A stretch of 64,000 nucleotides of DNA. Source: Branchiibius cervicis. Its GTDB lineage: Bacteria; Actinomycetota; Actinomycetes; Actinomycetales; Dermatophilaceae. This document shows positions 45,176-56,900 of this stretch, piece after piece; positions within the stretch are counted from its first letter, which is position 1; every line of letters begins with the position of its first letter. Both the position numbers and the translations under genes were made by a program. The notes under the pieces were generated by a model that saw only the letters and a program-made list of their open reading frames with translations, ran no database searches and was not told the DNA's origin. The stretch is taken from NCBI RefSeq assembly GCF_042661605.1, contig NZ_JBHSWJ010000002.1:2418001-2482000 (forward strand). The letters are read 5' to 3'.

Positions 45176-47613
45176 GAGATGGTCTCCGTTGTGAGGGCAT
45201 CGTGCAGGATGCGTTTGGGCTGCTTGATCAGGGACCGGCTGGTCCCGTCCAAGACGGCGTTCATAGCCGCCGCGCGAGAATGCCAGGAATGGGCTCCAGC
45301 AACGGCGCGACACGCTTCCGCGACTTCTGGCAGGAGTGGCCGGCTGAGCTGATCATGGACCAATCGCACGAACTCCTCGGCGTCATCGGCTACCGCGACG
45401 AGTTCGGTGTTCAGCCTGCGTGATGCCGGAAGGTCGGTCGATACCACCGGTCGCCCCGCCGCCAGGTACTCCAGCGTTTTCAGCGGGGAGCTGGCGCGGT
45501 TGAAACTGGTATCCAGGTACGGCGTGATTCCGACCCGGATGGACGCAAGATAGGCCGGCAACTCGGCGTACGCGACGCGGCCGACGTACTCGACATTCGG
45601 CATTGCCACCAACTCATCGAGAGCCTCACGCGTTTCGGCGGTTTGTTCACGACGCGGACCCACGATGAGCAGCGAAACTCCGGTACGGGCAAGATCGAGT
45701 ACCAATTGGACATCGAGACGGTCGTTGATCGTCCCGACCAGTCCGACCAGCGGACCGGACAGCCGGGACTGATAGGCGCGCGTCATCAGCAGCGCTGCCA
45801 CCTCGGGTGCAGCCCCGTTGGGCAGGAGCACCGACCCGCGACCCCAGTTGGCCACCCGCTCGCGCAACTCCTCGGACACTGCGAAGATCTCGTCACTGGC
45901 CGCCACCTGACGACGCATGTTCGCGGTGAGATAGGTCTCGTCTGTGCCCAACAGGTCGCCGCCGGAGCCCAGGTCGTCGGTGAGGTACAGCGCCCGGGGG
46001 AAGGCTCTCAGTCTGGAGGTCTCCGTGAGCCAGCCGGCGACGACCGCAATCGGAGGCACCAGTGGATTGATCTGGGTAGCAGCGCGATTCACAGAACGAG
46101 CATGGAGTTCGGCGGTGATACGCCGGACTCCCCTGCGAGTCAGGAACGGTGGTCCCCACGTGTACAGGCGCGAAACCGACGCCGTCTCCCGCACCAGTGG
46201 CGTACGCAACCGCGGCCGCAGGGTCGGATCCCGGAGGATGTCGGTAATCGGCCGCGGCGGGTCCACCCACAGCACCTCACGAGCAGATGCCTGGGCGGCG
46301 ACCATCCGGCGGTCGGTGCCTTCCACGTCGTCGTACCGTGACCCGGCCAGATAGACCAATGGCCGGTTGGCGGGACTCGTCCCGGCTTCGTAACCCACCG
46401 GTCGGGCGTTGAAGTCTTCACGAGCCTCAGCCTGCGCGTAGGGAATCTTGTCGCGCAGGAATCGCGCCCACCGAAGTGGCGCGCCGGCAAACACCCGGGC
46501 GGACGCCATCGTGCCCAGCTTCAACTCCGCGCGCTCGGAGAGCGCGGCCGCATAGACATCGCGCAGCTTGGTGGCCGCCGAACTGAGCGAGTACCGCTGC
46601 TTGACGGTCGACATGGCGAACGCGCCCAGCTGCTCCCGCAGCGCGGCATCGTACACCAGCGGCTGCACCGCAGCGTCGAACCGCGCTGCGCCTTCGTGGG
46701 CTCCGGCACCCACCCCGTACCAGCCGCCCCAGAGGAACTGCCCCACGCTGCTGGGCGTCAGGGTCTCCCAGAAGCCCTTCTCGCCCTGGACCACAAGCGG
46801 CGCACCGTAAGACATCGCGCGCAACGCGGAACCGCCCATTCCGAGAGAGATGTCGGCGAGCGCGTACGCGGGACGCGGATCGTCAACCTCGCCGGTGAGC
46901 ACGACCGCGCGCCGGCCTGCTCGCTCATTGGCGGCCTCCGCAGCGCGCTCGACGCGGTCGCGCGCGGGGCCGTCGCCCACGATGACCAGGACGGCGTCCG
47001 GTGCCAGCAGCGGGGTCCGCTCGATGGCCGTCAGAAGACCCTCCAGCTTGAGGTCCTCAGCCAAACGACCCACAACCACCAGGTGTAGCCCGGCCGGGAT
47101 GTCGAATTGCCGACGGAACTCAGCCGGATCACCCTCGTGACCGATTCCGTTGTGCCCCAGATCAACTGGCGGCTCGATACTGTGCACGGCGGATCTGCCC
47201 GCCCAACGCTCGTACGCCGCGATCTGGCGCGTTCCCACGACCAGCCGCAGACCACGCGGAATGAATGGTGCGACCGACATGGACATCACGGTGCCGACCG
47301 CAACGGCGCTGGTGCCGGTCACCGCCATCTGCGCCTCGAGGATCGGCGGCCACTCGTACCCGTGCACGATGTCAATTTCGCGCTGCGTGACCACTGTCCG
47401 CAGATGGGCGGCGATCTGCGGGGTCGGCCGCAGGCTGGGTCGTGGGCTCTCGATGAACTCCAGACCGAGCTCCTCGATACGAGGATTCAGCGCTCCCCGC
47501 TGGCCGTAGACCACCACCTCATGGCCAAGATCTCTGACCGCGGTGGCCAGCTCTATGGCATTGAGCTGACTGCCGCCGATCTCAAGATCGTGCGGGTACA
47601 CCAAGATTCGCAT
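45172..47613 (-). CDS. Two-domain glycosyltransferase (tandem GT-B fusion)
   Basis: 813-residue cytoplasmic protein made of two GT-B glycosyltransferase modules. Module 1 (about 1-370): ILVYPHDLEIGGSQLNAIEL, HLVVVGRLAEDLKLEGLL and LADISLGMGGSALRAMSYG, a GT4 pattern in which the usual EGFG-type motif is weak. Module 2 (about 420-790): PLVYLAGSRYDDVEGTDRR, DLGSGGDLLGTDETY, LVGLVGTINDRLDVQLVLDL and TSFNRASSPLKTLEYLAAG, as in WcaC/TuaH-like transferases. Families in which each module is a separate gene are common; the fusion suggests consecutive transfers. It starts 22 bases after the second DegT gene and overlaps the first. Confidence 0.87.
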   Translation of the reverse strand: MRILVYPHDLEIGGSQLNAIELATAVRDLGHEVVVYGQRGALNPRIEELGLEFIESPRPSLRPTPQIAAHLRTVVTQREIDIVHGYEWPPILEAQMAVTGTSAVAVGTVMSMSVAPFIPRGLRLVVGTRQIAAYERWAGRSAVHSIEPPVDLGHNGIGHEGDPAEFRRQFDIPAGLHLVVVGRLAEDLKLEGLLTAIERTPLLAPDAVLVIVGDGPARDRVERAAEAANERAGRRAVVLTGEVDDPRPAYALADISLGMGGSALRAMSYGAPLVVQGEKGFWETLTPSSVGQFLWGGWYGVGAGAHEGAARFDAAVQPLVYDAALREQLGAFAMSTVKQRYSLSSAATKLRDVYAAALSERAELKLGTMASARVFAGAPLRWARFLRDKIPYAQAEAREDFNARPVGYEAGTSPANRPLVYLAGSRYDDVEGTDRRMVAAQASAREVLWVDPPRPITDILRDPTLRPRLRTPLVRETASVSRLYTWGPPFLTRRGVRRITAELHARSVNRAATQINPLVPPIAVVAGWLTETSRLRAFPRALYLTDDLGSGGDLLGTDETYLTANMRRQVAASDEIFAVSEELRERVANWGRGSVLLPNGAAPEVAALLMTRAYQSRLSGPLVGLVGTINDRLDVQLVLDLARTGVSLLIVGPRREQTAETREALDELVAMPNVEYVGRVAYAELPAYLASIRVGITPYLDTSFNRASSPLKTLEYLAAGRPVVSTDLPASRRLNTELVAVADDAEEFVRLVHDQLSRPLLPEVAEACRAVAGAHSWHSRAAAMNAVLDGTSRSLIKQPKRILHDALTTETIS

Positions 47614-47635
47614 GCCAGTCCCCCAATCGTCTCGC

Positions 47636-48772
47636 TCATGCACCGTGCGTGGTGGCGCGTACGGCATCGATGACCCGAGTCGTCTCGGTGTCGGTTATCT
47701 CGTGGTAGAGCGGCAGGATCAAGGTGTTGTCCGTGAGCCGCTCGGTCACGGGCAATGGAGCATGCGAGGTTGTCGCGTACGCAGGCTGACGATGGCTGGC
47801 CATGATCCCACGACGGGCAGACACGTCTGAGGCCGCGAGTTGCGCCAACAGCTCGTCACGTCCGACGGGGAACTCTTCGCCCACCTCCACCCACAAGGAT
47901 TGATAGTTCGCGGTGCCGTATACCGGGTCGTGCACAACGCGCAGACCAGGAAGGTCCGACAGTCCGGCCCGGTAGATGTGTGCGACCGCTCGACGCCGGG
48001 CGACGATCGCGTCCAACCGCTGCAACTGAACGAGCCCGAGCGCAGCTTGGAGGTCGGTCATGCGGAAGTTGAACCCGACCTCGACGTACTCCTCCGCTGG
48101 CGGCAGCACGGACAGGTGACGGTCGGCGGCCGACACACTCATCGCATGCTCGCGCAAGAGGCGGGCGCGCTGCGCCCAGTCGGCCCGATTGGTCGTGATC
48201 ATTCCGCCCTCGCCGGTGGTGAGCAACTTGCGGGGATGGAACGACCACGCAGCGATGTCAGCACCGACTCCTACCGGTCGACCGTTGTACGTCGAACCGG
48301 CACCGCATGCCGCGTCCTCGATGACGACGATGCCAAGCGGGTCGCACAGGGCGCGAATGGGCCCGAGGTCCACGGGCATCCCGCCCTGGTCGACCACCAC
48401 GACCGCCTTGGTCGCCGGGCTCAGCACCGACTTCACGGTATCCGCCGTCACGTTGCCCGTTTCGAGCTCCACATCCGCGAAGACGGGACGCGCACCGACA
48501 TAAGATGCCGCGTTAGCGGTGGCGATGAACGAGAACGACGGCACGATGACCTCGTCCCCCGGGCCGATCCCGGCGACTACCAGCGCCAGGTGGAGCGCGG
48601 TGGTGCAACTGGAAACCGCAACCGCGTGGGCTACCTCCATCCGCTGAGCGAACGCACTCTCGAATGCGGCAACGCGGGGACCTTGGGCGACCCACCCTGA
48701 CTCGATCACCTCCGTGACCGCCAGGACCTCTTCCTGGCCAAGCCACGGCTTCATGACATTGATCCGACTCAT
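47636..48772 (-). CDS. DegT/DnrJ/EryC1 aminotransferase, second (PglE-like)
   Basis: 378-residue PLP sugar-nucleotide aminotransferase. Seen: INVMKPWLGQEEVLAVTEVI, SGWVAQGPRVAAFESAFA, VSSCTTALHLALVVAGI, VPSFSFIATANAASYVGA, IEDAACGAGSTYNGRP (PLP aspartate), AWSFHPRKLLTTGEGGMI (catalytic lysine) and GFNFRMTDLQAALGL. The SFHPRK(L/I)(L/I)TTGEGG form is that of C4 aminotransferases such as PglE, ArnB and PseC. It overlaps the epimerase by four bases. A NeuD/PglD-like acetyltransferase later in the locus is a plausible next enzyme. Confidence 0.9.
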   Translation of the reverse strand: MSRINVMKPWLGQEEVLAVTEVIESGWVAQGPRVAAFESAFAQRMEVAHAVAVSSCTTALHLALVVAGIGPGDEVIVPSFSFIATANAASYVGARPVFADVELETGNVTADTVKSVLSPATKAVVVVDQGGMPVDLGPIRALCDPLGIVVIEDAACGAGSTYNGRPVGVGADIAAWSFHPRKLLTTGEGGMITTNRADWAQRARLLREHAMSVSAADRHLSVLPPAEEYVEVGFNFRMTDLQAALGLVQLQRLDAIVARRRAVAHIYRAGLSDLPGLRVVHDPVYGTANYQSLWVEVGEEFPVGRDELLAQLAASDVSARRGIMASHRQPAYATTSHAPLPVTERLTDNTLILPLYHEITDTETTRVIDAVRATTHGA

Positions 48773-49768
48773 GGTGCCCCCGCGGTCACCCGACGGCCGG
48801 CGGCCACCGACTCACGCTGGGGCGCCCACCAGGCCACCAACTCACGCAGACCTTCGTCGAGGGTAGTCGTAGCCCTCCAACCCAGGTCCTCTCGGGCAGC
48901 GGTCACATCGGCCAGACGCCGGGTGACACCGTTGACAGCACGCTCCGGACCGTGTTCCACGCCCAGATCCGAATCCATCGCCTTCAGAAGGGCGTTGGCG
49001 AGATCGAGCAAGGATGTCTCATGCTGACTGGCGATGTTGTAGACACCCTCATGGACATCGGACGTCATGGCCAGAAGGTTGGCCCTGGCAATGTCAGTCG
49101 TGTAGACGAAGTCCATGGTCTGCGCGCCGTCGCCGAAAATGATCGGCGGCTGCCCGTCGGCGATGCGTTCCATCCATCGGACGAGCACTTCCGTGTAGAG
49201 GCCGTGAACGTCCATCCGCGGCCCGTACACGTTGAAGTAGCGCAGCGCGACATAGTCCAAACCGTTCATCGCCCGGAAGCTGCGGGCCATGCCCTCGTTG
49301 AAGGACTTCGCAGCCCCGTAGAACGTGTCGTTGTTGTGGTGATGATGCCGCTCCCCCGTGGGGAAGCTCTCGGCCAAGCCGTACACCGACGCGGAGGAGG
49401 CAAGGACGAGTTTTGCGACGTCGTGTTCAGCGGCAGCCTCGATGACGTTGAACGTGCCGTCCACGAGGACTTCCAGGGCGAGCCGGGGCTCCTCGGCGCA
49501 CTGGGTGATGCGAATGGCTGCCTGGTGGAACACCAGGTCGCTGCTAGTGGTCAGGTCGTGGACCAGATCCCGATCCCGCACGTCGCCTTCGACCAGTTCG
49601 ACACGACCCGTCGACATCGCGTCGGCAAGGTTCTCGACGCGGCCGCGAACCAAGTTGTCCAGAACTGTGACTCGCGAAGCCCCCGTCGAGCAACTGATCG
49701 ACGATGGTCGATCCGATGGTTCCAGCGCCGCCTGTCACGAGAACACGCGCACCCTTGATCTCACTCAT
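48769..49768 (-). CDS. NAD-dependent epimerase/dehydratase (frameshifted in this sequence)
   Basis: Extended SDR sugar-nucleotide epimerase. The N-terminal 30 residues (49768 to about 49685) hold the glycine motif VLVTGGAGTIGSTIVDQLL in one frame; the rest continues in another with VEGDVRDRDLVHDL, LASSASVYG, the catalytic YGAAK (Tyr-x-x-x-Lys), RYFNVYGPRMD and DFVYTTDIARANLLA. The break is at the CCCCC run 49680-49684; adding two bases gives LLDGGASRVTVLDN (removing one also restores the frame), about 333 residues in all. Similar to UDP-glucose/UDP-GlcNAc 4-epimerases. Coupled to the Gfo/Idh gene upstream (ATGA) and the second DegT downstream. Confidence 0.87.
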
Positions 49769-50847
49769 ACCAACACCTCCGCGTGCTGCGTGCTCGCGTC
49801 GTGCTGCGCTTGGTCGCTGATCGGGACCATCAGGCCGTTCGCTGCAAGGCTCGTTGTCGCTGCCTCCAGCACGTCCAGCACCCGCAAGCCTGCGCCCCCG
49901 TCGGTCAGCGGCGGCCGGCCCTGGTTGATGGCGGCGGCGAATTCAGAGACCATCGAGCCAAGCGCCTCCTTCTCCGGCAGGCTCGGCGCGTACATGTCAC
50001 CCAGGCGATACGAGATGCCGGCGGCAGTCCGATCGGCCAGGTCGTTACTGCGGGAAGCCAGGTCGAGGTCGACCCCGCGGTCGTAGACCGAGAGCCGCTG
50101 CTGGGGGTTCAGATCGTCCCAGACGAGGGTGCGGCGCGATCCACCGATCACCATCTGCCGGATCTTCGTCGGGCTGAGCCAGTTCACGTGCACGTGGGCG
50201 ATGGCCCCATTTGCCAGGGGCATGGTCAGGTAGCCGACGCACGCCCGTCCGGCGCCGATCGGATCCGCACCATGCGCTGAGACTCCGACCGGCGCCAGGC
50301 CGCCGGGCAGCACCGCATCCATGATGGACAAGTCGTGGGGGGCCAGATCCCAGATCACGTCGACGTCGGGCTGCACCAGACCGAGATTGATCCGTACTGA
50401 ATCGATGAAGTGGATCGTGCCGAGCTCACCGGAGGCAACGATATCCCGAATACGTTGAACCACAGGCGTATAGCAGTAGGTGTGATCACACATGAGCACC
50501 AGGCCGCGCTCATCAGCGAGGTCCACCATCTGGCTCGCCGACTCACGGCTTGAGGCCAACGGCTTCTCGACGAGGACGTGCTTGTCGGCCTCGAGGGCCT
50601 GTACAGCGATGGCCCGGTGGGTGTTCGCGGGGGTAGCGATCGCTACCGCGTCCAGGTCGTCGCGCTCGAGCAGCCTGGTCAGTGAGGTCTCGACGGCGAC
50701 ATCGCGTGCATCGCCCACGACCTTCGCCGCCCTCTCAGCGTCCAGGTCGCAGACCGCAGCCAACGACCAGTCAGCGGACCCGCGGAAGTTTCTCACCAGG
50801 TTGGGGCCCCAATAGCCGGCCCCCACGACTGCAACACGCAGCGTCAT
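49765..50847 (-). CDS. Gfo/Idh/MocA family oxidoreductase (WbpB-like)
   Basis: 360-residue NAD(P)-dependent dehydrogenase. Seen: VAVVGAGYWGPNLVRNF Rossmann start, LDAVAIATPANTHRAIAVQAL, the catalytic-region VLVEKPLASSRESA (EKP), DHTYCYTPVVQRI and DVIWDLAPHDLSIMDAV with the conserved D-x-x-x-H pair. Members next to WbpE- and WbpD-like genes oxidise C3 of UDP-GlcNAcA; that role is inferred here. First gene of the minus-strand run Gfo-epimerase-DegT-GT-DegT-flippase; 99 bases separate it from the giant surface-protein gene upstream. Confidence 0.88.
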   Translation of the reverse strand: MTLRVAVVGAGYWGPNLVRNFRGSADWSLAAVCDLDAERAAKVVGDARDVAVETSLTRLLERDDLDAVAIATPANTHRAIAVQALEADKHVLVEKPLASSRESASQMVDLADERGLVLMCDHTYCYTPVVQRIRDIVASGELGTIHFIDSVRINLGLVQPDVDVIWDLAPHDLSIMDAVLPGGLAPVGVSAHGADPIGAGRACVGYLTMPLANGAIAHVHVNWLSPTKIRQMVIGGSRRTLVWDDLNPQQRLSVYDRGVDLDLASRSNDLADRTAAGISYRLGDMYAPSLPEKEALGSMVSEFAAAINQGRPPLTDGGAGLRVLDVLEAATTSLAANGLMVPISDQAQHDASTQHAEVLV

Positions 50848-50946
50848 TGACGCATCCCCTCTTTTGCATCTGACATACCGCGGTACACCCTGCGGCAGCC
50901 GCCGTGGACCCGGCGGCGTAAGGCGTTCATGACGCCCGACGACTCG

Positions 50947-53900
50947 TCACGGTACATGGAAACTGACCTGCACACTCCGGGTTTCGGGAGAAACGAATCG
51001 GGTACCCGAAGTGGTCGAAACCACCTGGTACTGCAGGTAACGCGACGTCTTAGCGATGCTCCCCGTCGTCGCCGACACGGTGCTCCAGGCGGTCCATGAG
51101 GAGTCGGGCGTCGCGGTCGCCCCGGTACGAACCTGAATCGTGACCGTGGTACCCGTCGCCGTGGTGACGTCCCGCGTGAGCGTGTCCCACGTGACGCCCG
51201 CGCCCGCATCGATCACCTTCGAGACCCAGGTGGAGGAGGCGGCATACGGGCCGGTGCGCAACCAGTCCACGACCAGTGGCTGGGTGTCCACCACCGGGTC
51301 GATGAGCATCGGTTTCAGGCTTGCCCCGATCGGCACGAAGCCGTTCGTCGCGACCTGTACGCCGTCAATGAAGAACGTCACAGCCCGGTTGGACCAGTCG
51401 ATCCGATACACGTGAGAGGTGCCGCTGAACGAACCAGTGATCGCGATGGTCTTCTGGTTGAACAACCCGTCGTTGACGACCGCGGTCATGGCACCCGCAC
51501 TCGTGACGACGAACGCCGCACGTACACCCGAGGCGCCGCCGTTGGTGGATCCCAGAGCGATGATGTGACCGGCTTGCATGGTCGCCGCAGCCGTGAAGCT
51601 GATGCCGGTCCCCGATGTCTGCGTCGCGGCGAGCTGGCTACCGCTGATGGTGGCCGCCTTGTTCGCGACGACGGTGGTGCCTCCAGTTGCCAACGTGGTA
51701 GAGGCAAGTCCGGTCGGCAGAGCGGTTCCTGCGAATTCGAAACCGGCCGCCGGGGTGGCGATGATCTCGCCTCCACTGGTATCGCTGACATACCCCCCAC
51801 TGCCCGTGGAGAAGTCGGAGACCGACGTCGCGGTGAACGGAGTCACCGTCGGGGTGTACTGTGCGGCAGCCGCGTTGGTGGCCGGCGACGTCGCGGAGTT
51901 CCCCGACGGGTCCACCGAGGTAACCCGGTAGTAGTAACGGGTATTCGCTGTCAGACCGGAAAGCGTGACCGAGTGGTTCGTCCCGCTACCACCATTGGCC
52001 GTCGAGGTAAGTGCGGTGGCGGACGTCCCGTACGCCACGACACTGGTCGATGTCTCGTCAGTCGTCCACGTGACAGTCGCCGATGTACCGGATCCCGCTG
52101 CGGACACCGCGGAGATCACCGGCGGTGTGACATCCGTGGTGCCGAACGACGCTGCAGCCGAAGGCGACGTCGCCGAATTACCCGACGGGTCAACGGAAGT
52201 CACCTGGTAGTAGTACGTCGTACCGCTTGCCAGGCCCGTCAACGCGACCGAATGACTCGTTCCGCTGGCTCCCGTCGCGGTAGAGGTCAACGAACCGGCG
52301 GACGTGCCGTACGCCACGACACTCGTGGACGACTCGTCAGTCGACCAGGTCACCGTCGCGCTGGTCGCCGACGGCGTCACCTTCACGGTGGAGATGACCG
52401 GCGGCGTGACATCCGTGGTGCCGAACGACGCTGCAGCCGAAGGCGATGTCGCCGAATTACCCGACGGGTCAACGGAAGTCACCTGGTAGTAGTACGTCGT
52501 ACCGCTTGCCAGGCCCGTCAACGCGACCGAATGACTCGTTCCGCTGGCTCCCGTCGCGGTAGAGGTCAACGAACCGGCGGACGTGCCGTACGCCACGACA
52601 CTCGTGGACGACTCGTCAGTCGACCAGGTCACCGTCGCGCTGGTCGCCGACGGCGTCACCTTCACGGTCGAGATGACCGGCGGCGTGGTGTCCTGGGCGA
52701 CGGAAGGATTGAACACGGGATCCACCAAGTAACTGGCGTTCGAAGAGTTGCTTGGATAGCCGGAGTTGTAGAGGTATCGACCGGCTGCGGCGACCGTATG
52801 CAACGGCCCCACGTCGAGAGCTGAGCTCAACCCGCCGGCCACCGAGGAGTACTTCCCGTTGGGCGCGTTGTACGACACCACGTAGGTGGTCCCCGCCGAC
52901 ACCGCGACCGGACTCGCGAAGGAGACGGTCTGCCACCCGGTGCTGGACTCGCTGCTGGCGACCGCAGTGGACAAACGGGTACCGTCCGTCGTCCACAGCG
53001 AGACCGTGTGGGTCCCGGTGTTCTGCGGGCCCTTGTAGAAGCGGACGCCGGTGATGACGCCGGAGGTGTCGGTCGAGAACGCCGTACCCAGCTCCACCGC
53101 AACCGAGTCAGGGTCGGTCATCGAAGTCGGTTGGGTGGCGTCGGTCCACAAGCTGCACGGGCAGCTGCCGATCGTCGGATCTGGCTGTGCCGTCGTGAAG
53201 GACCACGTGGTCGCCGCACTCATCGCGTTGCCGGCCACATCCGAGGCCCGCACCGATACGGAGTACTTCGTGCCTCGGCTCAGATTCGAGGTAGGGGTGA
53301 AAGTCGCCGTCCGACTGGTGCCGTCGTAGGACGCCGTACCCGTCACGGCGGTCCCCCCGCTCGTCGCTACGGAGAACGTAAGGGTCGACGGATCGATGGG
53401 TTCACTGAACGTGGCCGATGGCGTGCTCGCGACAGGCTGGCTGGTCGCCCCATCCAGCGGAGCAGCCGACTTCACCGTCGGCGCAGTGACATCCGGAGGC
53501 GTACCGGTCTTGAAGATCGGATCGACCCAGTAGTTGGTTGCTCCGTAGCTGCTGGTCGGGAACACCCGCGACGAGCTGTAGCTGTAGAGACCGTTTCCGG
53601 TGCCGGCGGTGAGGGGCCCGTTGCTGTAGGCGGATGCGAAGAACTGACCAGTGGCCGAGTAGTGCCCGTTCGGCGCGTGGTAGGACACGACGTAGGTCTG
53701 GTTGGCGCTGACCGCGACCGGGCTGTCGAAGCTGAGGTACTGCCACCCAGAGGCTGATTCGCCGGTGAAGGTGCCCGACGCCAACAGGTTCCCCGACGCA
53801 TCCCACAAGCTGCCCGAATGGGTGCCGGTGTTGAGCGCGCTCTTGTAGAACCGTAGGCCGGTTATCTGCCCGTCCATGCTGGGGCTGAACGACACTCCGA

Positions 53901-56900
53901 GCTCGACGGATCCGCCATCGCCGGAGTCAACGGTCGACGGCACCGCGCTGCTGTCGAACAGCGTGCACGGGCATGCACCTGCGCCCGCCGTGGTGAACGT
54001 GAATGAATAGGGTGACATCAGGTTGCCCGACAACGCCGTTGCACCGCTGACGGTGGCGGTGTACGACGCCCCAGTCGCCAGGGCCGCGCCCGGCGTGAAC
54101 GTGATGGTGTTCGATGCGGCCGACCATGAAGTGGTCCCCGCGACCGGGTTGCCGCCTGCGTCAGACACGGCGAGCTTGGCCGTACCGTTCTGCACCTTGC
54201 CGCTCATCGTCGCCGACACGGTTGCGGCGACGTTGACATTCGTCGCGCTGGCACCCGGTGACGTCGAGGCTACCGACGGCGCTGCATCCGTAGCCATGAA
54301 GACCAGGTCGACCCAGTAGTTGTTGTTCGTAGCATTCAATGGGGCGCCCGAGCCGTAGGTGTACAGGCCTGTGCCGGCGAGCGCATGCAGCGGCGGTGAA
54401 TCCACTCCGGTGGTCAAACCCCCTGAGGTGACGGCATATCCGCCGTTCGGAGCGTGGTACGACACGATGTACGTCGTTCCGGCCGTCACGTCGACGGGCG
54501 AGGTGAAGTAGGCGGTCTGCCAACCTGTGCTCGACTCGCCGGTGAACGTCACGGTGGCCAATTGAGTGCCCGTGGCGGTCCACAACGTGCCGGTGTGCGT
54601 ACCCAGGTTCAACGTGCCCTTGTAGAACCGCACCCCGGTGACCTGACCATCGACGTCAGCTGTCCACTTGACGCCCAGTTCCAGGCTTCCGTTATCCGAG
54701 GAACTGGGCGTGTCCGGTGTCGCCGAGTCCGGCCAGATCGAGCACGGGCAAGCCCCCGGCAGCGGGTCGACTGCCGACACAGTGAACGACCACGTGTAGG
54801 GAGCCGCCATCGGTACGCCGCTCCCGCTCGATGCCGAGACCGACGCGGTGTAGCTGGCCCCGTGACCCAGCGGCGCAGAAGGGACGAATCGCGCCACGCG
54901 GGTGGAGGCGTCGAACGACATGGTTCCGGGCACCGAGTTGCCCTGTGCATCCGTCAGCCCGATCGTTACGGTGCTGGGATCCACCGTGGCAGCGAACGTG
55001 GCTGTCACCGTTGCCGTGGTCGCAACACTGGTCGCACCGGTCACCGGGCTGGTGCGGGACACCGACGGCGGTGTGGTGTTGTCGCGGTTGTAGAGCACGT
55101 CGACCCAGTAGTTGGTTCCCTGGTAGGACGACGTGGGGAAGCCGTGCCCGGACCCGTACACACCGTTGGTGACGCTCGAGGGAGCACCAGGCGCGTTCAA
55201 CGGTGCTGCGTGGTAATCGGCATAGGAGAAGAAGTTGTTGTCGGCGGCGTAGTGACCGTTCGGCGCGTAGTACGACGCCACGTAGGTCACCCCGGCAGTG
55301 ACCGAGACAGGGTTCTCGAAGGTCAGCGTCTGCCACCCGGTGGCGCTCTCGTTGCTGAAGGTCCCGGCGGCCAGCGCCTGACCGGACGAGGTCCACAAAG
55401 TGCCCATGTGGGTGCCGGAGTTGCCGTTGCCCTTGAAGAACCGGATACCGGAGATGAAGCCGTCGGAGTCCGCCGTGAACTTCACTCCCAACTCCACTGC
55501 CGAGGTGTCACTGGTGGCCGCGACCGCAGGAGTCTGCTGGCCGAACAGGGAGCAGGGGCAGGCCACATTGACACCGACCGAGACCGGGGTGCTCAGGTTG
55601 GCGCTGTCGTCGTTCGCCCGGACCTTGATGGCACCACTGCCGATGCCGCTGATGACGCCGCTGTAGGTCCACGAGGTGGTCCCAGTGGCCCGGTGGTAGG
55701 TCTTTCCGCCGTCCAGGGACACCTCGACGGTTGTCACGACTCCGCCGCCGTTGTCCGCGGCTGTTCCGGTGACGGTCACGGCACTGCCGTTGGCCAGCGC
55801 CGTGTTGGAAGTCGGTGACGTGACCGTCACCGTCGGCGCCGCCGTGTCGGTCGACGCTGCCGGCATGACCATGCCGGACATCAAAGTGGTGGGTAGGACG
55901 CCCATATCGGCAAGCATGTTCAGGGTTGCCTGCTGCATCCGCGAATCCACACCGCCGCTGGTGTCGCCGTCGTGGGTTGCGTCCAGGCCCCAGCCCCAGT
56001 TGATCGTGCCTGCACCGAAGACGAGAGCACCACTAGCCGCGCGGTAGAGCGTCAGACTGTGCGTGGTGGTACCTGCGGCGACCTGGGTACCGGCCTGGTT
56101 CTGCACTTTTTGTCCGGTGGCGCCGGTCGTCTCGGACAACCGCATCAGACCGGCCGGCCGGGAACCGTTGTCTACATCCTCGTCGGACTCATATCCGATG
56201 CTGTGCGGCAGCAGTGATGCCGTCGACCCGGCGGCCATCGTGGCAAGTGACGTATTTCGCCACAGCCGTGTCTTGCCTTGTGCCGCGGACACGTCGATGG
56301 CCAGGTCGGTGTAGTTCGACATGTACATCGTGCCGGTCAGCGAATTCTCCGGCCGCGAACCGTTCGGGGCGGCCTGTGACGCATCGCGCCACGTGGGTGA
56401 CCCCTCGCCCGGATCGATCTTCGCCGGCTCCCAGCTGTCCTTGTAGCAGACGATGGTGCGGTCGGGAGTGTTGCTTCCATCGATGCTCGGCGCCAGTCGC
56501 GTGTGCCAGTACACCTCGTTGCCGGACAGGAACATCATGTTGACGCCGGCGTCACGCGCTGCTTCGACGTTGTCCCGCTCGGACTTCGTCCAGTATTCGT
56601 CGTGACCTACCGACATGAAGACCTTGTGGCTGGTCAACGAACTCGAACCGTTGCTGACATCCACGTCCGTGGTGTACGAGACATCGATGCCGTTGCGTTC
56701 GAGAAAACGCAGCGTGGGGTATTCGTTGCTGAACAGGTAGTCGCGGCCGTCGTTGTCGCCGCGGGTCGCGTAGGGCCGGTTGTAGCTGATCTTGAAGGCA
56801 CGGGCCTGCGACTGGGTCAATCCGTTCGGCGCTGTGTAGTAGTCCGCGCCGCCGTAGGTGTTGTACGCCTGCCAGGTGGCGTCCGAAGTCTTGAACAACA

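Noticed and set aside
51412..52824. 470-residue Arg-rich plus-strand frame inside the giant gene
   Set aside because: Shadow frame opposite Thr/Ser-rich repeats; no start signal or known domain.
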